Shown here piece by piece: positions 33,734-45,226 of a stretch of DNA of 64,000 bases. The notes below the pieces were generated by a model. The model worked only from the letters and a program-made list of their open reading frames with translations, did not search any database and was not told where the DNA came from. A program made the position numbers and the translations under genes. How positions within the stretch are numbered: the stretch's first letter is position 1; every line of letters starts with the position of its first letter. This DNA comes from JANQRA01 sp035762545 (GTDB lineage: Bacteria > Actinomycetota > Acidimicrobiia > Spongiisociales > ZC4RG35), in contig DASTOM010000019.1 in assembly GCA_035762545.1 (NCBI GenBank), forward strand, positions 99,948 through 163,947. Reading direction: 5' to 3'.

Positions 33734-34923
33734 TAGAAGCCGCGACGTGCGACCGTCATGAGGACCGATGCAAGTGCGGTGACCACGGCGGCACCGATCC
33801 AGGCGAAACCATAAGAGACCGATCCAGCGGCGAGACCAAACATCACGGGTCCCGCTGCGTTGCCCAAGCCCAGCCCGAAGGTGCCCAGGCCGGCGACGGC
33901 GCCTGGTCGATCGGGGTATGCCGCTACCAGGGACAGGAAGAAAAGACCCGTCCATGCCCAGCCGCCCGTGAATGCCGCGAGCGTGGCCACCACCAGCAAG
34001 ACCGGTACGCCGGTGCTGCCCAGGGCGAGACCGGCCGCGCCCACGGCCAACATGCTCGCGATCAGTCTGAACTGCGGGCCTCCCGTCTTGTCGGCACGGG
34101 CACCTGCAGCGACGCGGGCACACATGCCTGCGACACTCCCCACCGCGAGCAGGATCCCTGCTCCCGCCGGGCTGAACCCCATGGCCACGGCGCTGTCGGT
34201 GAGAAAGATCCCCACCCCGCTCGACGAGAGTGTTCCCAACGCGCCTGCGGCTGTGGCGATCAGAAGGGCTCGCCGGGCGGGCGATGGTCTCGGGTTTGGG
34301 TCCGCCGGGTGGTCAGACAGAACCTGGGCTGGTGCCGGGGCGAATCTGATACGGGGAAGGAGAATGACGATGAGGGCCAGCGGAATGGCACCGATGGCGA
34401 AAGCCCACTCCCACCCAACCGTCAGGGCGATCGTCGGCACCGCCAATCCGGCGATGAGGGTCGAAGCCGGGATCGACGCCTCCTTGATGCCGAAGGCGAG
34501 ACCCTGACGACCCGATGGGATGGTCCGTCCGATCAGGATCGCCAGCGCCGGGTCTGTGAGTGCCACTGCCACACCGGCGAGACACAGGATGAGCATCAGT
34601 GTCAACCAGTCATCGGCCAGCACTCCTATGCCGAGAAGCGCCAGGGCGCAGAGTCCACAACCGAGATACACCGCCAGCTTCGGCCCGATTCGGTCTGCCA
34701 CTCGCCCTCCAATCGGTGCGGAGACGGCACCGGCGAGAAATCCGATGGTCACGACACCCCCAAGGGCGGCCTCGCTGAGCCCGAGCGCCTCTTTGATCTG
34801 GACCGCCAATCCACCCACCATGAAGAAGGGGAGCGCCACCAACGTGAGGGCACTGCAGATCACGACCATCGCTGCGATGGCCGACTTTCGGGTGGGGAGC
34901 TCTGTTGCAGTGATCGTCGACAC
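33733..34923 (-). CDS. Major facilitator superfamily transporter
   Basis: The 396-residue protein has about 12 hydrophobic helices in two halves. The loop between helices 2 and 3 holds GGRVADRIGPKLAVYLG, the MFS A-motif. It resembles the CynX/NimT or nitrate/sugar exporter branch, but the substrate is not predictable. The start is GTG (34923). It is divergent from the aconitase X operon with a 25-bp gap. Confidence 0.86.
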   Translation of the reverse strand: MSTITATELPTRKSAIAAMVVICSALTLVALPFFMVGGLAVQIKEALGLSEAALGGVVTIGFLAGAVSAPIGGRVADRIGPKLAVYLGCGLCALALLGIGVLADDWLTLMLILCLAGVAVALTDPALAILIGRTIPSGRQGLAFGIKEASIPASTLIAGLAVPTIALTVGWEWAFAIGAIPLALIVILLPRIRFAPAPAQVLSDHPADPNPRPSPARRALLIATAAGALGTLSSSGVGIFLTDSAVAMGFSPAGAGILLAVGSVAGMCARVAAGARADKTGGPQFRLIASMLAVGAAGLALGSTGVPVLLVVATLAAFTGGWAWTGLFFLSLVAAYPDRPGAVAGLGTFGLGLGNAAGPVMFGLAAGSVSYGFAWIGAAVVTALASVLMTVARRGF

Positions 34924-34948
34924 GGTATCGGCTGATTACGTTGGTCCG

Positions 34949-36169
34949 ATGCGTCTGCAACAGCACGACCGCGCCGCCCTCGCCGGTGAGGCGGGTGAAG
35001 GCCCCCGTCTGGCGATGGGTCTTCTGGTGGCGGCGGCCGAAGCCATGGGGGCCGATGGTTTGCTCGACATCAGCGGGGCCCACATCGACAGCTGTCTCTA
35101 TCACGGCCAGGCGGGTCTGGACTTCGCAAGCCTCCTCGCCGCCGCCGGAGCGCGCGTGGCGGTCCCCACGACCCTCAACGTGTCGTCACTCGATCTGCTC
35201 CACCCTGACCTCTACCGGGGGTCGGAGGCGGTCCGGGTCGCGGCCCGGGATCAGATGGACGCCTACGAGCGGATGGGGTGCAAGCCGACCTGGACGTGCG
35301 CCCCGTACCAGCTGCTGGATCGGCCCTCGCTCGGTGAGCAGGTGGCATGGGGTGAGTCCAACGCCATCGTCTTCGCCAACTCAGTACTCGGGGCACGCAC
35401 CGAGCGTTATGGGGACTTCTTGGACATCTGCTGCGCCATCACCGGGAGGGCACCGGCAGTCGGGCTCCACACCGAAGCGGGTCGACGCGCCAGCTTCGAG
35501 TTGGCCGTGGACGTCCCCGCTGAATGGGGAGACAACGAGCTCCTCTATGTGGCCGTCGGACACATCCTGGGCCAGGTCGCCGGGACCCGGGTGGGGCTGA
35601 TCACCGGCCTAGACGACAGAGCGACCGAAGATCGCCTCAAGGCTCTCGGCGCCGCCGCCGCCTCGTCTGGGGCCGTTGCCATGTTCCATGTCTCAGGCGT
35701 CACACCCGAGGCGGAATCGATCGAGCATGCGATCGCCCAGGTAGTCCCCGTCGACCGGGATCGAATAGCCTCGGCCCTTGCCGCCCTCGGACCGTCGGAG
35801 TCAGACTTGTCTGCGGTGAGTGTCGGCACCCCACATGCCTCCGCCGACGAGTTGGAGACCCTGGCCGGACTCTGCGCCGGGCAGACGACCGCCATCCCGT
35901 TCTATGTGAACACCGGTCGGGACGTGCTCGACTCCGTCGGAGACGCCGTGGGGCTCATCGAGGCTTTCGGTGCGACGATCGTCACCGACACGTGCACCTA
36001 CATCACGCCGATACTCAGCGACACCCCCGGGGCGGTGATGACCAACTCGGGCAAGTGGGCTTACTACGCCCCGGCCAACTTGGGTGTCGAGGTGGTGATG
36101 GGGACTCTGGCCGACTGTGTCGAATCGGCTGTGACCGGTCGAACAATCACCAGAGGCGTGCTGTCGTGA
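34949..36169 (+). CDS. Aconitase X large (catalytic) subunit, DUF521
   Basis: The 406-residue protein matches the aconitase X large subunit: LLDISGAHIDSCLYHGQAG, GCKPTWTCAPYQ, WGESNAIVFANSVLGARTERYGD (given in parts) and TDTCTYITPI. The Cys residues in TCAPYQ and DTCTY are candidates for the iron-sulfur site. Two-subunit members in bacteria act as cis-3-hydroxy-L-proline dehydratases or related dehydratases; which substrate applies here is not clear. TACGTT is 6 nt before the ATG, so it is probably leaderless. Its stop overlaps the small subunit's start as GTGA. Confidence 0.86.
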   Translation: MRLQQHDRAALAGEAGEGPRLAMGLLVAAAEAMGADGLLDISGAHIDSCLYHGQAGLDFASLLAAAGARVAVPTTLNVSSLDLLHPDLYRGSEAVRVAARDQMDAYERMGCKPTWTCAPYQLLDRPSLGEQVAWGESNAIVFANSVLGARTERYGDFLDICCAITGRAPAVGLHTEAGRRASFELAVDVPAEWGDNELLYVAVGHILGQVAGTRVGLITGLDDRATEDRLKALGAAAASSGAVAMFHVSGVTPEAESIEHAIAQVVPVDRDRIASALAALGPSESDLSAVSVGTPHASADELETLAGLCAGQTTAIPFYVNTGRDVLDSVGDAVGLIEAFGATIVTDTCTYITPILSDTPGAVMTNSGKWAYYAPANLGVEVVMGTLADCVESAVTGRTITRGVLS

Positions 36170-36531
36170 AGGTTCTCGTAGCGGGGTCGGCCACCGGGCC
36201 GTTGCTGCGTCTGGGCGAAGGGCTCTCTTTCTGGGGGGGATTCGACCCGGCCCTGGGGACGATCAGCGACCGAGCCCATCCCCAGTTCGGGGAGTCGCTC
36301 GCCGGGAAGGTCGTGGCGATGCCACACGGGCGTGGGTCGAGCTCATCCTCCTCGGTCCTCGCAGAGGCGCTCAGGCTCGGAACCGGCCCCTCGGCTCTCG
36401 TTCTCGATCACCCTGATTCCATCCTGGTCATCGGCGCTCTGGTCGCACAGATGCTCTACGACGTTTCGTGTCCTGTGGTGGTGGGGGAGATCGCCGGCAG
36501 CGATGGCGAAATCGTGACTGTGGAAGGCTGA
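36166..36531 (+). CDS. Aconitase X small subunit
   Basis: The 121-residue protein corresponds to the swivelling domain of aconitases (DUF126). HGRGSSSSSSVLAEAL (residues 54-69) includes the conserved Ser that serves as the catalytic base in the family. It starts with GTG overlapping the large subunit's stop, so the two are translationally coupled. It should bind the large subunit in the cytosol to complete the active site. Confidence 0.87.
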   Translation: MKVLVAGSATGPLLRLGEGLSFWGGFDPALGTISDRAHPQFGESLAGKVVAMPHGRGSSSSSSVLAEALRLGTGPSALVLDHPDSILVIGALVAQMLYDVSCPVVVGEIAGSDGEIVTVEG

Positions 36532-36555
36532 CGCCCGAATAGCGTTGACCAGGTC

Positions 36556-37377
36556 ATGACGATCCAACTCGGTACCTATGGAATCTGGAGACGAACAGCT
36601 GACACAACGCCCGATCTGGCTCGTGAGGTCGAAAGTCTCGGGTTTGGGTCGTTGTGGGCGGGAGGTTCACCTCCCGGCGACCTTGCCGCGATCGAAGAGT
36701 TGATCGCCGCCACCTCGGCGATCACCGTTGCCACCGGCATCGTCAACATGTGGCGTGATGATGCGGCGACGGTGGCGGAGTCTTATCACCGAATCCAGTC
36801 CCGATACCCGAATCGATTTCTGCTCGGCGTCGGCGTGAGCCATCCGGAGTCGATAGCCCAGTACGACAGCCCGTATCAGACCATGGACCGGTACCTCGAC
36901 GCGCTCTCCGATGAGGGCGTGCCCAAGGACCACGTGATCCTGGCCGCGCTCGGCCCCAGAGCGCTGAGACTGTCGGCCGCCAAGTCGGCCGGGACCCATC
37001 CCTACTTCACCACCCCGCGGCACACCCGAATGGCCAGGGAGTTGCTGGGCGAGAACGTGCTGCTGGCTCCGGAACAGACCGTAGTGGTCGACACCGACCT
37101 GGACCGGGCCCGGACTCTGGCCGGAGCCTTCGCCTCCCGCTACCTGAGCCTGGTCAACTACTGCAACAGCCTCCGGCGTGAGGGCTGGGAGGAGTCCGAT
37201 CTGAAAAACGGGGGTAGCGACCGGCTTCTGGCAGAGGTGGTCCTCGTCGGCGACCCGGAGACGGTTGCCGCCGGGATTCGAGGTCATATCGAAGCGGGTG
37301 CCGACAACGTCAACATCCAGGTCCTCGGGGCCGACCCGGTGGCCGGGTATCGGAGTCTGGCCAAAGAGCTTCTCTGA
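36556..37377 (+). CDS. LLM-class F420-dependent oxidoreductase
   Basis: The 273-residue protein has the luciferase-like TIM barrel: an opening LGTYGIW, SLGFGSLWAGG, VATGIVNMW, and FLLGVGVSHPE. The motif set is closest to the F420-dependent branch of actinobacteria rather than FMN enzymes. It lies 24 bp after the aconitase X small subunit and is likely in that operon, but how a hydride-transfer enzyme relates to the dehydratase is unknown. Confidence 0.83.
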   Translation: MTIQLGTYGIWRRTADTTPDLAREVESLGFGSLWAGGSPPGDLAAIEELIAATSAITVATGIVNMWRDDAATVAESYHRIQSRYPNRFLLGVGVSHPESIAQYDSPYQTMDRYLDALSDEGVPKDHVILAALGPRALRLSAAKSAGTHPYFTTPRHTRMARELLGENVLLAPEQTVVVDTDLDRARTLAGAFASRYLSLVNYCNSLRREGWEESDLKNGGSDRLLAEVVLVGDPETVAAGIRGHIEAGADNVNIQVLGADPVAGYRSLAKELL

Positions 37378-37387
37378 GGAACAGCCG

Positions 37388-38413
37388 TTGTTCTCGCCCC
37401 TCCACACCGACCGCCTCGTCATTCGGCCACTGGAGCCGGGCGACGTCGAGCCGCTGCACGCACGGCGCAATCATCCCGAGGTGGCTGAATTGCAGGATTG
37501 GGAGTTTCCCTACCCGCTGGAGAAGGCGCAGCGACTGGTCGACGCGATCATCGAGCTCGGTGAGCCGACCAACGAGGAGTGGTGGATGGCGATCGTCACC
37601 CTGAAGGACGGCCAGGTGGTGGGAGACCTGGCCGTGCATCTCAGCTGGGAAGGGCGCTCGGCCGAGGTGGGCTACACGCTCGAACGCGTTCAGTGGGGGA
37701 AGGGGTATGCCACGGAGGCGGTGGCGTGTCTCGTCGACTATCTGTTCGACGACCTCGGTGTCACCCGCGTATTCGGGATGCTCGATCCCGAGAACCTCGC
37801 GTCGGCCCAGGTCCTGGAGCGGACCGGATTTCTCTATGAGGGACGAACCAAGCTCTCCTACTGGAAGGAAGACGTCCCATCCGACGACCTGATCTACGGG
37901 ATGCTGCGTGATGACCGAGACCGATGGGTCGGTCGAAAGTCGGATCCACCCGTGGAGTTGGCCTTCGTCGAGGTGACGGTCGACAACTTCGAGGACGTGG
38001 CGGCCCTCCAGACCCACGAGTCACAGAAGAGGTTCGTTGCGCCGATGCTCTGGTCGTTCAGTGATGCGCTGTTTCCGGAGGTCGTCGATGGGGCGCCGGT
38101 CGTGCCATGGATGAAAGCACTCGAAGCCGATGGTGAGCTGGTCGGGTTCGTGATGGTGGCGTTGGTCACCGAACATCACCCGGAGCCATTTCTGTGGCGT
38201 CTCCTGATCGACCGGCTCCATCAGCGACGTGCCATCGGCTCGAGAGCCATCGAGATGCTGGTGTCGCAGTGCCGTAACTGGGGGGCGGGTTCCCTCCTCA
38301 CCAGTTGGGAGGAGGGAATCGGATCGCCCAGACCCTTCTACGAAGGGCTCGGTTTCCTTCCCACCGGTCGAATCGTCGACGGGGAGACCGAGGCCCGATT
38401 GCAGTTCGGGTAG
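37388..38413 (+). CDS. Tandem GNAT acetyltransferase
   Basis: The 341-residue protein has two GNAT domains. The first (about 1-165) is RimJ/RimL-like, with LHTDRLVIRPL and QWGKGYATEAV as the acetyl-CoA loop. The second (about 190-341) has HQRRAIGSRAIEML in the matching loop and a FYEGLGF end. The start is TTG at 37388 with TGAGGA upstream, where the GA of the previous stop is part of the ribosome binding site, so it is translationally coupled to the oxidoreductase. Substrates are unknown. Four bases from the stop of the convergent Lon gene. Confidence 0.84.
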   Translation: MFSPLHTDRLVIRPLEPGDVEPLHARRNHPEVAELQDWEFPYPLEKAQRLVDAIIELGEPTNEEWWMAIVTLKDGQVVGDLAVHLSWEGRSAEVGYTLERVQWGKGYATEAVACLVDYLFDDLGVTRVFGMLDPENLASAQVLERTGFLYEGRTKLSYWKEDVPSDDLIYGMLRDDRDRWVGRKSDPPVELAFVEVTVDNFEDVAALQTHESQKRFVAPMLWSFSDALFPEVVDGAPVVPWMKALEADGELVGFVMVALVTEHHPEPFLWRLLIDRLHQRRAIGSRAIEMLVSQCRNWGAGSLLTSWEEGIGSPRPFYEGLGFLPTGRIVDGETEARLQFG

Positions 38414-38416
38414 TCC

Positions 38417-40711
<2,295 letters not shown>

Positions 40712-40815
40712 TTGTGGGGTTTCCTTACCGAATCGGCTGGCCTGGTGAAACCGATCTGAGCGCCAATGTATTCCCAATATGAGCCTATGCGACGCAGGTT
40801 TCCTGTTTGCCTCGA

Positions 40816-42297
40816 TCAGGACGTAAGGCGGATCCCGCTCAAGTCGGTGCTGAGCAGGTTGGCCCAGAGATGAATCCCGTACCAGAGGTTTCCGACTCGA
40901 AGATTCTCATCTGCGGCGTGTTGGTTGTTGTCGTGGTTGGCGATTGGGAGGATCGCCACAGATGAACCCAGAACCTCCTCGAAAAGGTAGAGCGGTACCG
41001 ATCCACCAAACGTCGGCAGGGCCACCACGTCGCCGTCGCCGGCGCGCCGACAGACGTCGAGCAGGGTCTCGGCCAGCGGCGACGCCATCGGGATTCGAGC
41101 GGCCCGATAGCCGACCGCCCTGTCGATACGGGCAAGCCGCCGGTGTGAGCGACGTTCCTCTGCTGTCGGATCCCGGTCGAGAACGACATACCCGGCCCGC
41201 ACGAGATGGGCCTCGACCCTGTCGACCATGCGATCCGGGTCGTCACCGGCCGCGAGTCTGATGTCCACGGACACGGTCGCCTGTGCGGGGACGACATTGC
41301 GGGCGTCATCCCCGACGTCTGCGGCCCGAATACCCCTCACGTTGAAACTCGGGAGCATGAGACGCTCCGGGTAGGTGGCGTCTGACACTTCGGGACCTCC
41401 AAACCCGAGATCTGATTGCAGCTGCGACGAGACGTCAGGGAGTCTCTCCATCGCGGCTCGGTCCTCGTTTGAGATCGGGAGCGTGTCGTCGTAGAAGCCG
41501 TCGATCAACACCCGCCCCGAGTCGTCCTTGCAGGTGGCCAGGAATCGGGCCAGTTCGAATGCGGGGTTGGGCACCCAGTTCCCGTAGTGACCTGAGTGGA
41601 TCTCCTTTTCGGCTCCGTAGAAGGTCAGATCGAAACCCGAATAGCCACGTGCGCCAAACGACACCAGGGGAAGCCGGCTCTGATGGACCGGTCCATCGCA
41701 CAACAGCCAGGCGTCGGCGACGAGTCGGGTCTTCAACTCCCGCATGTACCGCTCCAGGTTGGGGCTACCCGACTCCTCCTCGCCTTCGAAGAGAAAGACA
41801 AGATCAACGGTGGGGGTCAGACCAGCTGATGACAGGGCGTCGAGTGCGGCGGGCAGGGCGGCGAGAGGGGTCTTGTCGTCAGACGCCCCCCGGGCGTAGA
41901 TCCTCCACTCCGGGTCGATGTGGTCGGCTTCGGCCGGCAAGTCGATCGGCCGACCACCCCCGTGTAGTGATCCATCGAGCAGTTGTGCGGAAAACGGCGG
42001 GTAGGTCCAGGCGTCCGGATCGACAGGCTGCCCGTCGTAGTGCACGTAGACCCCGACGGTGGCGGTGGGATTCTCGGTTCGGAGTCTTCCGATGACCACC
42101 GGGCTCGCTCCGTCCAGTTCGATGACCTCCATGGCGGCCCCTCTCGCGCTGAAGCGGTCGGCGATTTCGACTGAGTTTCGGCGAAGGTCTCCGACATGAC
42201 CGGTGACGTTTGGGATCTGAAGGAGAGATGCGAATTGGGCCAGCACCTCGTGGCCACTGCGCTTCAGGTGCTCGTTGGCGGCTTGTGTCGGATTCAC
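40816..42297 (-). CDS. M20-family metallopeptidase (dipeptidase-like)
   Basis: The 493-residue protein shows M20 zinc-site residues: His in YVHYDGQPVD, Asp in RGASDDKTPL and the pair EGEEESGS. The H-x-D and GEEE segments plus a separate dimerisation domain fit the carnosinase/CNDP-like group. No signal peptide is visible, so it is cytosolic. Start: GTG 42297 is preceded by TACTTT at 7 nt; GTG 42303 is the other choice. The substrate is a peptide or acyl amino acid, not determined. Confidence 0.86.
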   Translation of the reverse strand: MNPTQAANEHLKRSGHEVLAQFASLLQIPNVTGHVGDLRRNSVEIADRFSARGAAMEVIELDGASPVVIGRLRTENPTATVGVYVHYDGQPVDPDAWTYPPFSAQLLDGSLHGGGRPIDLPAEADHIDPEWRIYARGASDDKTPLAALPAALDALSSAGLTPTVDLVFLFEGEEESGSPNLERYMRELKTRLVADAWLLCDGPVHQSRLPLVSFGARGYSGFDLTFYGAEKEIHSGHYGNWVPNPAFELARFLATCKDDSGRVLIDGFYDDTLPISNEDRAAMERLPDVSSQLQSDLGFGGPEVSDATYPERLMLPSFNVRGIRAADVGDDARNVVPAQATVSVDIRLAAGDDPDRMVDRVEAHLVRAGYVVLDRDPTAEERRSHRRLARIDRAVGYRAARIPMASPLAETLLDVCRRAGDGDVVALPTFGGSVPLYLFEEVLGSSVAILPIANHDNNQHAADENLRVGNLWYGIHLWANLLSTDLSGIRLTS

Positions 42298-42304
42298 GGC
42301 CACC

Positions 42305-42333
42305 AAAGTAGGCCATCGCAGTCGGTTTAGGCT
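42305..42333. promoter_or_regulatory. Divergent -10 boxes between M20 peptidase and LtrA
   Basis: Minus strand: TACTTT (42305-42310), 7 nt before GTG 42297. Plus strand: TAGGCT (42328-42333), 8 nt before ATG 42342. Both genes lack a Shine-Dalgarno and start only 44 bp apart, so their promoters must overlap. Confidence 0.5.
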
Positions 42334-42341
42334 CCCGGTCG

Positions 42342-43454
42342 ATGTCACGGGTCCGGGTCGACAGAACACAGGGGGCCACGTTCGTCGAGTTGTTCTTCGA
42401 TCTGGTATTCGTCTACGCCGTAACCCAATTGACGTCGTTCGTCCTCCACGACCTCACCTGGTCAGGGGTGGGTAAAGCCGGATTGCTCTTCTGGCTGGTG
42501 TGGTGGGCGTGGACCCAGTTCACCTGGACACTGAATCTGGCCGACACCGAGCACGTGTGGGTCCGGCTGCCCACGCTCGTCGCCACCGGGGTGGCCTTCT
42601 TCCTGGCGCAAGCGGTCCCGGACGCGTATGGCGACGCCGGGGCCTGGTTCGCCGTGTCCTATGCGTTGGTCCGGCTCATCGGCCTGGGCGTCCAGGCGTG
42701 GGTGATCGGACAGGACCAGAAGAGATCGCTGACGACCTGGGCGACGGCTTCGATGCTGGGCATCGCCCTCGTCCTCGTCGGTGGCTTCGTCGCCCCAGAG
42801 TTGAGGATCTGGTTCTGGATGGCCGCGTTCGCCGCCGACCTGTTTTCGGCCGGGCTCGCCGGTCGCGACGTCTGGGTCCTCGAACCGGGTCACTTCGCCG
42901 AACGTCACGGGCTCATCGTGATAATCGCTCTGGGGGAGTCTCTGATCGCAGCCGGCGTCGCCTCCGCAGAAATCGAACGCGGCCTGCTCTTTGCGGCGAC
43001 CACCGCTGGGGCGGTGGTGGCGACATGTGCCCTGTGGTGGACCTACTTCGGAACCCTCCACGCCCGATTCGAAGAGCGCTTCGCCGACCAGGGCGACGCG
43101 ACCCGAGGGCGGTTCGCCCGTGACGTCTTCTCGTTCTGGCACGCAGGGATCGTTGCCGGAGTCATAGGTGTCGCCGTCGCGTTCGAGGAAGCCATCGCCC
43201 ATCCCCAGGAACCGCTGACGCAAGGGGCGGCGTTGGCGCTGACGATCGGAGTTGCCCTCTACGTCGGGGGGCTCGGTGCGGCATCGGCCCGCGCCGGCAT
43301 CCGGGATGGAGTGATCATCCGGTTCGGGGTGGCACTTGGGGCTCTCGTCTTGACGCCTCTGATCCCCAACGTCGCAGGGTGGGTTTCCCTGTGGGCCCTT
43401 GCGATCGTGGTGATCGCGATGGACGTGCTCGATGGGCGGACCCAAGACCTCTGA
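42342..43454 (+). CDS. Low temperature requirement protein A (LtrA) family membrane protein
   Basis: The 370-residue protein has about ten to eleven hydrophobic helices and the family hallmarks VELFFDLVFVYAV at the start and ERHGLIVIIALGES in the middle. LtrA was named for a Listeria cold-growth locus; its molecular role is not established. It should sit in the inner membrane. TAGGCT lies 8 nt before the ATG, consistent with a leaderless message. Converges on the LLM gene at 43467. Confidence 0.88.
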   Translation: MSRVRVDRTQGATFVELFFDLVFVYAVTQLTSFVLHDLTWSGVGKAGLLFWLVWWAWTQFTWTLNLADTEHVWVRLPTLVATGVAFFLAQAVPDAYGDAGAWFAVSYALVRLIGLGVQAWVIGQDQKRSLTTWATASMLGIALVLVGGFVAPELRIWFWMAAFAADLFSAGLAGRDVWVLEPGHFAERHGLIVIIALGESLIAAGVASAEIERGLLFAATTAGAVVATCALWWTYFGTLHARFEERFADQGDATRGRFARDVFSFWHAGIVAGVIGVAVAFEEAIAHPQEPLTQGAALALTIGVALYVGGLGAASARAGIRDGVIIRFGVALGALVLTPLIPNVAGWVSLWALAIVVIAMDVLDGRTQDL

Positions 43455-43466
43455 GCCAAGCTCTGG

Positions 43467-44483
43467 TCAGATGTGGGGAGCCACGTCCTCGGCGAGTTGT
43501 GCCATCAGCTCGACCTGGTGCTCGTAGGGAAGTGTTGGGAAGTAGCTGCGTGCCACGAACTCGACGTCGCGGTTGGCCGCTTCCTTGATGGCGCCCAGTT
43601 GGTCGACTATCTGCTGGCTACTGCCGGCGATCGTTGACCGCCGCAGGAGCTTCTCTCGTCGGCTCTCGTCGAACGGAGGCGCTTCGGGTGGGGGTCCGCT
43701 GCGAGCCGTGGACGCCTCCATGTCCCAGTACTTCCACATCATCTGCCACAGGTGCGACACGTACCGGTCATGTGCCTGGGCTTCGTCATCGCCGGGGAGC
43801 ATCACCGAATAGTGGATGATTCTCAGTTCCACCGGATCGCGGCCGATCCTCTCGCACTCGTCGTCGATCCACGCCAGTTGCTGTAAGAACTGCTTCTTGG
43901 GGACATTGGCGAAGATCCCATCGGCGTGGCGGGCGGCACGACGGATCGCCGCCTCGGCGCCCCCTCCGATGAGAATCGGGACCGGGCCGTGTGGCTTGGG
44001 TCGTACTGCCAGCTCGGGAAACCGGTAGACCGCGCCCTGGTGGTGGAAGGGCTCACCAGTCCACGCCCTGGGGAGGATCTGCAGTATCTCCTCCATCGCC
44101 GCACCCCGCCGATCGATGGGCACGCCGAGACCGGCGAACTCGGTCTCGCTCCACCCCAGACCCAGCCCGAGGACGAAGCGGCCGCCGCTGAGGAGGCTCA
44201 CGGTGGCGGCGTCCTCGGCGAGCCGCAGCGGGTGGTGAAGGGGGGCAAGGATCACTCCTGTCCCGACCTCGATCTCGCTCGTGCTGGCTGCGATGGCCGC
44301 ACTGACGACTGCGAGCGACGGCATGTAGCCGTCGTCGACGAAATGGTGCTCGGTGGTCCACACAGATGCGAAACCCATCCGCTCCGCCTCGACGGCCAAA
44401 CCGATCGTTTCGGAATAGACCCGAGTCCAGTCGGTCTCCCCCGGGTTGAGCTGTGCACTTAGTAGGCCGAATCCCAGGCTCAT
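43467..44483 (-). CDS. LLM-class F420-dependent oxidoreductase
   Basis: The 338-residue protein is a luciferase-like TIM barrel with GFASVWTTEHHFVDDGYMPS (in parts), VGTGVILAPLHHPLRLAED, and GLGLGWSETEF. A stop/start overlap with the upstream GNAT gene on the same strand (ATGA at 44480-44483) shows an operon. Expected cofactor F420 or FMN; substrate unknown. Confidence 0.84.
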   Translation of the reverse strand: MSLGFGLLSAQLNPGETDWTRVYSETIGLAVEAERMGFASVWTTEHHFVDDGYMPSLAVVSAAIAASTSEIEVGTGVILAPLHHPLRLAEDAATVSLLSGGRFVLGLGLGWSETEFAGLGVPIDRRGAAMEEILQILPRAWTGEPFHHQGAVYRFPELAVRPKPHGPVPILIGGGAEAAIRRAARHADGIFANVPKKQFLQQLAWIDDECERIGRDPVELRIIHYSVMLPGDDEAQAHDRYVSHLWQMMWKYWDMEASTARSGPPPEAPPFDESRREKLLRRSTIAGSSQQIVDQLGAIKEAANRDVEFVARSYFPTLPYEHQVELMAQLAEDVAPHI

Positions 44484-45172
44484 CGTTCCCGCATCCTTTC
44501 CAGAGTTTGGATTTGTCTACCTTGGTCGTCGAAGTTTTCCGGCGACAGCCATCCCTGAAACGAGACGTCGAGGTCCGGCCATTCCCGATCAATGATCGAA
44601 TACCACGCGGTATCACGGTTGCGACCCTTGTAGTGGGTCGCCTGGCGGAACGTTCCCTCATACGTGAAACCGAGGCGTAGGGCGGCTGCGCGTGATGGTG
44701 CGTTCAAGTCGTCGCATTTCCACTCGCAGCGCCGGTATCCGAGATCGAACACGTGGGCCATCATGAGGTAGAGGGCCTCGGTGGATGGTGTGGTCCGCTG
44801 CATCGCCGGAGACCAGGTGATCGATCCGATCTCGATACAGCCGACGTTGGGCTCGATGCGTAGGTAGCTGGAGAAGCCGAGGGGTATTCCGTCGACCGTG
44901 GCGGCGTAGGGAACCCAGTCGGCAGGAGCGACGATCGAGCGTAGGGCTTCCTCAAACCGGTCGTAGCTGCCAAAAGGGCCGAAACTCATGTAGGTCCAGG
45001 TGGACTCGGGTGCGTCCTTCAGTGCTGCCCACAGGGCCGGTCCGTGGGAAGAAGGGTCCAGCGGCTCCAACGTGACGGTACGACCGTCGAGGGTGGCGCC
45101 CGGCGGGAATGGTGGGGGATTCCATTCGCCGAGGTCGACTCCGACGGGCTGTCCCAGGTCATTGGTTGGCAT
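44480..45172 (-). CDS. GNAT acetyltransferase (RimJ/RimL-like)
   Basis: The 230-residue protein carries the Acetyltransf_3 features: LDGRTVTLEPLDP at the start, a central beta strand IEIGSITWSPAMQRT, and CEWKCDDLNAPSRAAALRLGFTYEGTFR (in pieces), the acetyl-CoA-binding helix. ATG 45172 is preferred because TAACCT is 8 nt upstream. It heads an operon with the LLM oxidoreductase (4-bp overlap). The acceptor may be an amino-acid N-terminus or small amine. Confidence 0.83.
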   Translation of the reverse strand: MPTNDLGQPVGVDLGEWNPPPFPPGATLDGRTVTLEPLDPSSHGPALWAALKDAPESTWTYMSFGPFGSYDRFEEALRSIVAPADWVPYAATVDGIPLGFSSYLRIEPNVGCIEIGSITWSPAMQRTTPSTEALYLMMAHVFDLGYRRCEWKCDDLNAPSRAAALRLGFTYEGTFRQATHYKGRNRDTAWYSIIDREWPDLDVSFQGWLSPENFDDQGRQIQTLERMRER

Positions 45173-45226
45173 GGCGGGGCAGGTTACGGGGATGCGGCGG
45201 GACACAGGGCTACCTCGCCGAGCCGC

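Noticed and set aside
40712..40815. HspR (HAIR) or CIRCE heat-shock element upstream of lon
   Set aside because: No CTTGAGT-N7-ACTCAAG or TTAGCACTC-type repeat is present in the gap.
42462..43445. A 327-residue minus-strand frame inside LtrA
   Set aside because: It is hydrophilic and Arg/Gly/Asp-rich, the typical shadow of a hydrophobic membrane protein.
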